Shown here piece by piece: positions 5,596 to 10,241 of a DNA stretch of 10,241 nucleotides; within the stretch, counting starts at the first letter, position 1, and each line of letters begins with the position of its first letter. The notes beneath the pieces are model-generated. The model did no database searches and had not been told where the DNA came from. It saw only the letters and a list, made by a program, of their open reading frames with translations. The stretch is from positions 1-10,241 of the forward strand of contig DAXK01000001.1 of NCBI GenBank assembly GCA_002506365.1, in the 5' to 3' direction. This DNA is from an archaeon UBA583 (lineage in GTDB: Archaea; Nanobdellota; Nanobdellia; Woesearchaeales; UBA583). A program made the position numbers and the translations under genes.

Positions 5596-5599
5596 GAAA

Positions 5600-5848
5600 A
5601 TGTCATTAGATTGGAAAACATTAAATACAAAAGTTGTAGATGCAGGTGGAAATAATTTCATCGAAGTTACATTAAAACAAGCACCAGAAGGGCAAGATAT
5701 GTTTATCGGGTTTTCAAAAGGTTGGACAAATCCAGAAGGATTAAAAAGATACAAATCAAACGTTTTATTCAAAATTGCTCAAAAAGAAGAACTTTTTGGA
5801 GCTGTTGAAGAAATGTTAGCATTAGCTAAAACAAACAAAGACAATTAA
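5600..5848 (+). CDS. Small conserved-looking protein of unknown function
   Basis: The 82-residue protein has no signal peptide or membrane segment. Its predicted order is a short N-terminal helix (MSLDWKTLNTK), several beta strands (NFIEVTLKQAP, DMFIGFSKGW, RYKSNVLFKIA) and a C-terminal helix (about 62-77, QKEELFGAVEEMLALA). From memory, short DPANN proteins exist with a similar pattern of NNFIEV, a central strand with G-F, TPEG and RYK, but I cannot confirm this by search. The strand-rich body with a final helix recalls small nucleic-acid-binding folds such as PC4/PurA; this is an inference from layout, not from a motif. The ATG at 5600 follows a strong TATA region with nested palindromes, so expression is likely high or regulated. 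The gene stands alone between the secreted protein and enolase. Codon use fits a well-expressed real gene. Confidence 0.75.
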   Translation: MSLDWKTLNTKVVDAGGNNFIEVTLKQAPEGQDMFIGFSKGWTNPEGLKRYKSNVLFKIAQKEELFGAVEEMLALAKTNKDN

Positions 5849-6014
5849 ATATTAGAATAATTTAACTTTATTTTAAATATTTACTATTATTTTTATTTTA
5901 TCATTTATTTTTCAAATATGAAATTATACTATTTTTAATTATATTAACATATTAATTTATATTTAATAAAAGTAATTACAAATATTATTAATAATCGTCT
6001 ATCAAAATTAATTT
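5849..6014 (+). other. AT-rich intergenic region before enolase
   Basis: This stretch holds T-rich termination sequence for the upstream gene (around 5868-5915) and TATA-like sequence for enolase. TTATATTTAA at 5957-5966 would give a leader of about 25 bases, while AT sequence near 5980-5995 would give a leaderless start. I cannot choose between them. ATAATCGTCTAT at 5991-6002 also occurs at the 3' end of the enolase gene. Confidence 0.4.
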
Positions 6015-7298
6015 ATGAAAATTTTAGATATTAAAGCTTTACAAATTTTAGACTCAAGAGGAAATCCAACACTTCAAGTTGATGTAATGTTAGAAGATGG
6101 TTCAAAAGGAACATTTCAAGTTCCATCAGGAGCATCAACTGGAATCCACGAAGCCCACGAACTTCGAGACGAAAATAAAAACATTTATCATGGGAAATCA
6201 GTTTATCAAGCTGTTGAAAACATTAATACAATTAAAGATAGATTAATTGGAATTAACTTTACTCAAAAAACATTAGATAAAAATTTAATTGAAATTGATG
6301 GGACAGAAAATAAATCAATTATTGGTGCAAATTCTATCTTGGGAATTTCAGTGGCATTCGCCAAAGCATCCGCTAAATTTTATAATTTACCATTGTATGA
6401 ATATCTATCAAGATTAATTAATGAAAAATCATTTACAAATAAATCAATGGCTGAACTTGTAGCTCCACAATTATTTGCAAACATTATTAATGGTGGACTA
6501 CACTCAGGAAATAAATTAAATATTCAAGAATTTATGATTTTACCTAATTTAGGTGATTTAGAATTAAACATTAAAGCTACTTGTGAAATTTATCAAACTT
6601 TAAAAACATTAATTGAACACGATTATGGTAAATCTCAAACAGCTGTTGGTGATGAAGGAGGATTTGCCCCAGATTTATCAAAATCAACTGAAAGTTTAGA
6701 TTTAATTGTAAAAGCAATTAAAAAATCAAATTATGAAGGTCAAGTCTATTTAGCTCTTGATGCAGCAGCATCTGATTTTTATGACAAAGAAACAAAATTA
6801 TATGAAGTAGAAGTTGGCTTAAAATTAAATTATAAAGAACTTACAAAATATTATTCAGATTTATGTGAAAATTATCCATTAATTTCTATTGAAGACGCAA
6901 TGGACGAAGATGACTTTGAAGGGTTTGCATACTTTTTAAAATATGGTCCAAAATTGAAATTCAAAAATCATCTAACAAACAATAAAACTTTATTATCAGT
7001 TGGGGATGATTTAACTGTTACAAATAAACAAAGAATTCAAATGGCAATTGATAAAAAATTATGTAATTGTTTATTATTAAAAATTAATCAAATTGGTTCA
7101 TTATCTGAATCAATTGAATCTTACAAATTAGCAAAATCAAAAAACTGGCAAGTAATTGTATCTCACAGAAGTGGAGAAACACCCGATGATTTCATTTCAG
7201 ATTTAGCAGTTGCAATGCAATCAAGTATTAAACTTGGAGCTCCAGCAAGAGGGGAAAGAGTTGCAAAATATAATCGTCTATTAAATATCTTCAATTGA
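6015..7298 (+). CDS. eno: Enolase (phosphopyruvate hydratase)
   Basis: This 427-residue enzyme interconverts 2-phosphoglycerate and phosphoenolpyruvate in glycolysis/gluconeogenesis. The N-terminal capping domain includes ILDSRGNPTLQV (11-22) and the mobile loop PSGASTG (37-43). In the barrel, His163 (GGLHSGN), Glu172 (QEFM) and the catalytic acid Glu214 (GDEGGF) are present. The Mg ligands are Asp249 (ALDA), Glu293 (SIEDAMDEDD) and Asp331 (GDDLTVTN). The catalytic base is Lys356 (LLKINQIG), followed by the signature SHRSGE (383-388) and Lys406 (IKLGAPARGERVAKYNRLL). Length and motif order are those of an active family member. A few extra residues lie at about 305-323. The start fits the family N-terminus. 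The gene is monocistronic, with a hairpin and T-run downstream. The enzyme is cytoplasmic and usually dimeric or octameric. Confidence 0.97.
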   Translation: MKILDIKALQILDSRGNPTLQVDVMLEDGSKGTFQVPSGASTGIHEAHELRDENKNIYHGKSVYQAVENINTIKDRLIGINFTQKTLDKNLIEIDGTENKSIIGANSILGISVAFAKASAKFYNLPLYEYLSRLINEKSFTNKSMAELVAPQLFANIINGGLHSGNKLNIQEFMILPNLGDLELNIKATCEIYQTLKTLIEHDYGKSQTAVGDEGGFAPDLSKSTESLDLIVKAIKKSNYEGQVYLALDAAASDFYDKETKLYEVEVGLKLNYKELTKYYSDLCENYPLISIEDAMDEDDFEGFAYFLKYGPKLKFKNHLTNNKTLLSVGDDLTVTNKQRIQMAIDKKLCNCLLLKINQIGSLSESIESYKLAKSKNWQVIVSHRSGETPDDFISDLAVAMQSSIKLGAPARGERVAKYNRLLNIFN

Positions 7299-7327
7299 AC
7301 ATAGTTAAATCAAATTGTTAAAAATGA

Positions 7328-7361
7328 TTTAGAAATCTTCGATTTCTAAAGTATATTTTTT
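7328..7361 (+). terminator. Hairpin plus T-run downstream of enolase
   Basis: TTTAGAAATC and GATTTCTAAA form a perfect 10-bp stem with a TTC loop (7328-7350), followed by GTATA and six T (7356-7361). It looks like a terminator for enolase. The core GAAATC/GATTTC is the same as in the two hairpins inserted in the GTPase duplicate, so it may be one copy of a dispersed short palindrome. A second palindrome, TCAAAATTAATTTTGA, follows at 7361-7376. Confidence 0.55.
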
Positions 7362-7438
7362 CAAAATTAATTTTGATAAATTTATATAAAATATTAATTT
7401 GTAATTGTTATCAATTAATATGTTTTTGACTTTCTTAT

Positions 7439-7465
7439 TTTTTAGGAGTTACGAATTTTTAAATT
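7439..7465 (+). promoter_or_regulatory. Promoter of the coiled-coil operon
   Basis: TTTTTAAATT (7456-7465) is centred 26 bases before the ATG at 7487, predicting a leaderless transcript. Directly upstream, TTTTTAGGAGTTACGAA (7439-7455) matches 13 of 17 positions of the box upstream of the pilin gene (9490-9506), which also sits next to its TATA box. Confidence 0.45.
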
Positions 7466-7486
7466 AAAATTTAATAAAATCTATTT

Positions 7487-8110
7487 ATGGTAAAAAATGA
7501 TTCTTTAAGTTCTGATATCGATTTAATTAAAGAACTTGAAAGTTTAAGAATTAAACAAAAATTATTAGTTGAAACTTTATCTAAAGAAAATTCTACACAC
7601 GAAATCAAAACTTTATCTCACATTGATGGGAAGTTAGATTTTTTAGTAAAAATTTTTCAAGAATCAACTAGTTCTGAAACTTCTCAAGATGAAAAAAATA
7701 AACAAGTCGAAAAAGAAAAATCACATGAAAATTTTGAAATAAAATTATTTGAAAAATTAGAATCAATCGAAGAGTCTATGAATGCTAAATTTGAAGATAT
7801 TTTAGAAAAAATTTCAAACTTAGAATCAAATAAAATTAATTCAAAATTACCTTCTGATGTATCAAAAACTCAAACTACTGATAAGATTCAATCTGATTCA
7901 AAATCAATTGATAAGAATAATTCTAAATCTTCAGTTGAAATTAATTCTGAAACAATTCCACCAATTCCAAATTTTGGGGAAGAAAATACTTCAGAAAAAC
8001 CAGTTGAAAATAATAAATCTATTGAAACTAAATCTCAGGATTCAAAAAATTCAACATCATCTACAAATTTAATAGAACCTGAAAAAGAAAAAAAGAAGAA
8101 ATGGTTTTAA
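7487..8110 (+). CDS. Hydrophilic coiled-coil protein, first gene of the pilin-adjacent operon
   Basis: I do not recognise this 207-residue protein as a named family. It has no signal peptide or membrane helix. Residues 8-35 form a helix with heptad-like Leu/Ile spacing (IDLIKELESLRIKQKLLVETL), 43-60 a second (LSHIDGKLDFLVKIFQES) and 82-114 a third coiled-coil segment (KLFEKLESIEESMNAKFEDILEKISNLES). From about 115 on the chain is low-complexity, rich in Ser, Lys, Asn, Glu and Thr and presumably disordered, with the proline element IPPIPNF (157-163). It ends in a basic-aromatic tail, EKEKKKKWF. That tail could bind acidic lipid or a partner protein; this is inference. A segment like KLDFLVKIF occurs, as I remember, in other small DPANN coiled-coil proteins. 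The next gene begins 22 bases later on the same strand, so they form an operon. A cytoplasmic structural or adaptor role linked to the pilins is possible, not shown. Confidence 0.7.
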   Translation: MVKNDSLSSDIDLIKELESLRIKQKLLVETLSKENSTHEIKTLSHIDGKLDFLVKIFQESTSSETSQDEKNKQVEKEKSHENFEIKLFEKLESIEESMNAKFEDILEKISNLESNKINSKLPSDVSKTQTTDKIQSDSKSIDKNNSKSSVEINSETIPPIPNFGEENTSEKPVENNKSIETKSQDSKNSTSSTNLIEPEKEKKKKWF

Positions 8111-8132
8111 CAATAAAATAACTAATTAAAAA

Positions 8133-9479
8133 ATGACAACATCAAATAAAAAATTAATCGAAGAATTGAAAAAATATAACTCTGAATTAGATGGACATGT
8201 ATCAAGTTCAGGAATTGATATTAATTTAATGACAAGGACATTAAAAAATAATTCATCAGCAGATCAAAACGAAGAATTTATTCATTTATTTTCTCAAAAT
8301 TTATTAGATTTAAGAACTGAAGTTTCACTTTTAAGAAAAAATTTATCAACTGACATTGAAGGAATGGTTATGAAAGTTGTATCTAATCAACAAAATCAAT
8401 TTAGTGAAAAAATGAATAACTTATTTTTACAAACAACATTAGATATGAAAACTTTTCTAAATGATACTGTAATTAAATTTGGTGATGAAATTACTCAAAT
8501 TAAAAAAACATATAATGAAATGGTAATTCAAAACTCAAATATTTCTTCAGAAATGTTAAAACTAAAAGATGTTGTATCTGGATTACAAAAAGAAATTCAC
8601 GCGCAAGATATCACTGCAACTCAAATTGATACAAATAGAAAATTAGATGAAATTGAAAACGTATTACAACTAAATTCTCATTTATTAAATGATAATAAAC
8701 ACCAAATTTCTGATGTTCACTCAAATGTTACTGATTCATTTTCTAAATTATTTGATATTTCTCACAGACATTTAACAATTTCAACAGATTCAGCAATTAC
8801 TAATAGATTAGTAGATATTCAAAATTTGTTAAACTTAAATACAAAATCTGTATCTCAGGTATCTAATAGAATTTTAGAAATATCTAATGCTAAACCTACT
8901 CAAATTAATATTGATACTGATAATTTAAAACAATCTCAAATTTCAACAAATAAAAAATTAGATGATATTGAACATATGTTAGAACAAAATACTAATCTTT
9001 TAAATAAAAATAAATTTGATCTCTCAACAGTTTCAAACTCAGTTTCTCAAGTTTCAAATAAAATTTTTGAAATTTCTAGTAAAAACTCAAGTAAACTTGA
9101 TCTAGAAACTCAAAATCTTAAAAAATCTCAAATTTCAACTAATTCAAAACTAGAAGAAATTGAACAAATGTTAGAACAAAATGCAAATATTTTAAATAAA
9201 AATAATTCATCAATAAAAAATGTTTCAAAATCTGTTTCAAAATTAAATAATGTAAATACTCAAACTAATCCTGATAATATTAAAAATGCTAAAATTCCGA
9301 AAATTCCAAAAGCCCCATCAAACTTAAAAAATTCATCTAAATCTAATAAAACTCAAAAAACTGGGTCTGTTGAAGTAATTATGCCTGAATCCGACACACT
9401 ATATAATTCAAATTCACCAATTCCAAACAAAATATTAGATATTGATAGTAGACTAAATAAATTGAAAAATTTGAGATGA
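8133..9479 (+). CDS. Long coiled-coil protein with 64-residue internal repeats
   Basis: This 448-residue protein is almost entirely helical and hydrophilic, without signal peptide or membrane segment. Residues 1-160 form a coiled coil with little repetition (for example 53-72 and 117-156). From about 160 to 373 a unit recurs: QIDTNRKLDEIENVLQLN (165), a shortened copy ITNRLVDIQNLLNLN (222), QISTNKKLDDIEHMLEQN (269) and QISTNSKLEEIEQMLEQN (333). The last two are 64 residues apart and still alike in DNA. Each is followed by SxVSxVSNxIxEIS-like sequence. The C-terminal part (374-430) is Pro/Lys/Asn-rich (KIPKIPKAP, SPIPNKI) and probably disordered, ending in a short helix. The protein lies 22 bases after the first coiled-coil gene and 98 bases before the pilin. 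It could be a cytoplasmic rod, scaffold or filament. Resemblance to archaellum FlaC/D/E is not supported by any visible motif. No named family is recognised. Confidence 0.72.
   Translation: MTTSNKKLIEELKKYNSELDGHVSSSGIDINLMTRTLKNNSSADQNEEFIHLFSQNLLDLRTEVSLLRKNLSTDIEGMVMKVVSNQQNQFSEKMNNLFLQTTLDMKTFLNDTVIKFGDEITQIKKTYNEMVIQNSNISSEMLKLKDVVSGLQKEIHAQDITATQIDTNRKLDEIENVLQLNSHLLNDNKHQISDVHSNVTDSFSKLFDISHRHLTISTDSAITNRLVDIQNLLNLNTKSVSQVSNRILEISNAKPTQINIDTDNLKQSQISTNKKLDDIEHMLEQNTNLLNKNKFDLSTVSNSVSQVSNKIFEISSKNSSKLDLETQNLKKSQISTNSKLEEIEQMLEQNANILNKNNSSIKNVSKSVSKLNNVNTQTNPDNIKNAKIPKIPKAPSNLKNSSKSNKTQKTGSVEVIMPESDTLYNSNSPIPNKILDIDSRLNKLKNLR
8925..9254 (+). repeat. In-gene tandem repeat with 192-base period
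   Basis: The sequence starting at 8925 recurs 192 bases (64 codons) later, at 9117. TCTCAAATTTCAAC occurs at 8934 and 9126, and GTTAGAACAAAAT follows at the same offset in both. The copies drift in their second half. This is recent internal duplication in the coiled-coil gene; two older, more diverged units precede it. Confidence 0.75.
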
Positions 9480-9486
9480 TATTTAT

Positions 9487-9577
9487 AACTTTTTAAGAGT
9501 AAGTAAATACTATATAATCCTTATCTCTATTTTTAATTAACACAAAATACATTGTGGTTAGAAATATGTTTTTAAAA
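9487..9577 (+). promoter_or_regulatory. Promoter and leader of the first pilin gene
   Basis: The module has four parts: an upstream box, AACTTTTTAAGAGTAAGTAA (9487-9506); a TATA box, TATATAAT (9511-9518); a predicted start near 9541; and a leader of about 37 bases that opens with the small hairpin CACAA/TTGTG (9541-9556). The same order recurs before the second pilin (10135-10224), with 17 of 20 box bases identical. No Shine-Dalgarno site is visible. Most other genes here seem leaderless, so this leader stands out. Confidence 0.6.
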
Positions 9578-9997
9578 ATGGTATTTAATAAAAAAGCAAT
9601 TAGTCCTGTTGTTGCAACTGCCTTACTTTTAGTAGTAGCTGTTGTAGCTGTTGTAGGATTCCAAAGTTGGTTCACAACTTTTCAAAGTAAACAATTAACT
9701 GATGTAGAATTACAAACATCATCAGGAGGAGCAGCAATCCAAATTGAAAGAGTTCAAGAGGATTTAGTTTATATCTTAAATAGAGGTAATACTGCTGTAT
9801 CTGTAGCAGATTTCACTGTAACTTCTGCTGATGGAGATTATGTATGTTCACCTGGAGCAACACCTGTATCTATTACTACGGGAGTAACTTCTTACGCTTG
9901 TGCAAAAGATGCTGGAACATATGTTGCTGGTGAAAGAGTTTCTGTAATTTTAGAAACTGCCTCTGGTTTAGTAACTGGAGATTATTTAGCTAAATAA
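9578..9997 (+). CDS. Type IV pilin-like protein with class III signal peptide
   Basis: The 139-residue protein begins MVFNKKAISPVVATALLLVV, continues AVVAVVGFQSWF and has the archaeal pilin layout: a short basic leader, processing by a PibD/FlaK-type peptidase probably after KKA, then a hydrophobic helix (about 8-30) that packs in the filament core and first anchors the protein in the membrane. The head (about 45-139) is beta-rich, with YILNRGNTAVSVADFTV typical of pilin/archaellin-like sandwiches, and YVCSPG and YACAKD offer a possible disulfide. Its ISPVVAT start is of the pilin type (DUF1628-like) and not of archaellins. Upstream in-frame starts exist (GTG 9554, ATG 9566). I chose the ATG at 9578 because the downstream paralogue keeps the same 17 bases from here, while its upstream ATG is out of frame. 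Ala/Val/Thr content and cleaner codon use than the neighbours suggest high expression. The function is adhesion or surface contact by inference. Confidence 0.88.
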   Translation: MVFNKKAISPVVATALLLVVAVVAVVGFQSWFTTFQSKQLTDVELQTSSGGAAIQIERVQEDLVYILNRGNTAVSVADFTVTSADGDYVCSPGATPVSITTGVTSYACAKDAGTYVAGERVSVILETASGLVTGDYLAK

Positions 9998-10028
9998 ATA
10001 TTTTAAAACAATATTTTAATCTAAATAT

Positions 10029-10056
10029 TTTTCAAATACTATTTTGTATTTGAAAA
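10029..10056 (+). terminator. Long hairpin after the first pilin gene
   Basis: TTTTCAAATAC and GTATTTGAAAA make a perfect 11-bp stem around a 6-base loop, 32 bases after the pilin stop. No T-run follows directly, so it may stabilise the 3' end of the pilin message rather than end transcription by itself. Confidence 0.45.
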
Positions 10057-10070
10057 TTACTATTTATATA

Positions 10071-10099
10071 ATTAGATATTTGATATCTAATCTTTTTTT
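10071..10099 (+). terminator. Hairpin plus T7 between the two pilin genes
   Basis: ATTAGATAT and ATATCTAAT form a perfect 9-bp stem with a TTG loop (10071-10091), followed by C and seven T (10093-10099 including the A boundary region). It has the shape of an intrinsic terminator and separates the first pilin from the second pilin's own promoter. Confidence 0.6.
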
Positions 10100-10134
10100 A
10101 ATTCTTAAAATTCAAACTTAGATATATAATTCAC

Positions 10135-10224
10135 AACTTTCTAAGGGTAAATAATCAATATAAACCTCATTCAACAAAATTCAATTAATCACAATGAAAT
10201 TGTGGATTAAAATGTATCTCAAAA
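10135..10224 (+). promoter_or_regulatory. Promoter and leader of the second pilin gene
   Basis: This copy of the pilin control module has the box AACTTTCTAAGGGTAAATAA (10135-10154), a TATA box ATATAAA (10158-10164), the leader hairpin CACAA/TTGTG with a 5-base loop (10190-10204) and an ATG in the same place relative to the hairpin. Small indels of 1-2 bases separate it from the first module. Confidence 0.6.
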
Positions 10225-10241
10225 ATGGTATTTAATAAAAA
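10225..10241 (+). CDS. Start of a second pilin gene, cut by the window end
   Basis: Only 17 bases are present. They are identical to the first 17 bases of the pilin gene at 9578 and encode MVFNK. With the matching promoter and leader this is very probably a paralogous pilin with the same class III signal peptide. Its mature part lies outside the window. Confidence 0.6.

Noticed and set aside
7857..8072. Second plus-strand frame inside the first coiled-coil gene
   Set aside because: It overlaps the low-complexity region of the host frame, consists mostly of Ile, Leu, Gln and Asn, and has no start signal of its own.
9554..9577. Longer pilin with a GTG start at 9554 or ATG at 9566
   Set aside because: The paralogous leader at the window end has a stop codon or a frame change in this stretch, while the ATG at 9578 and the following bases are identical, so the extension is probably untranslated leader.
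9493..9675. Minus-strand frame over the pilin promoter and signal peptide
   Set aside because: Its Thr/Ala repeats are only the reverse complement of the Val/Ala-rich pilin helix.

Overview
The window looks like chromosomal DNA of an archaeon, most probably a small-genome DPANN lineage (Nanoarchaeota/Woesearchaeota/Pacearchaeota-like). The evidence is an eS17–eL14 ribosomal protein pair (archaeal/eukaryotic families), an archaeal-type OLA1/YchF-like TGS GTPase, a pilin with an archaeal class III signal peptide, TATA boxes about 26 bases before many start codons (leaderless transcription), very AT-rich DNA and many short orphan genes. The exact lineage cannot be fixed from this sequence. No rRNA, tRNA, CRISPR array or transposase gene was found.

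Layout. 1-519: a small membrane-anchored orphan gene converging on the GTPase gene. 520-1898: the TGS GTPase on the minus strand, followed upstream by a second, broken copy of its own 5' end that carries a 52-base insert made of two hairpins. 1950-3101: an EEP-fold (DNase I-like) hydrolase that converges on, and overlaps by 9 bases, a four-helix membrane protein. 3102-3368: a non-coding stretch with three GC-richer patches. 3369-3883: the eS17–eL14 operon on the minus strand, divergent from an exonuclease III/AP endonuclease gene (3982-4782). 4868-5446: a secreted EreA/ChaN-like protein. 5600-5848: an 82-residue protein of unknown function behind a promoter packed with palindromes. 6015-7298: enolase. 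7487-9479: a two-gene operon of Ser/Asn/Lys-rich coiled-coil proteins, the second with 64-residue internal repeats. 9578-9997: a type IV pilin-like protein. 10225-10241: the first codons of a second pilin with the same start, cut by the window edge.

How the genes work together. The left and middle parts are mostly housekeeping: translation (eS17, eL14, TGS GTPase), DNA repair (ExoIII) and glycolysis (enolase), each behind its own promoter. The right end is the most distinctive part. The two coiled-coil genes lead into tandem pilin genes, and both pilins share an almost identical upstream box, TATA box, small 5' leader hairpin and start region. A weaker version of the same box precedes the coiled-coil operon. 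My inference is a co-regulated surface-filament locus in which the coiled-coil proteins may be cytoplasmic partners. The sequence alone does not prove this.
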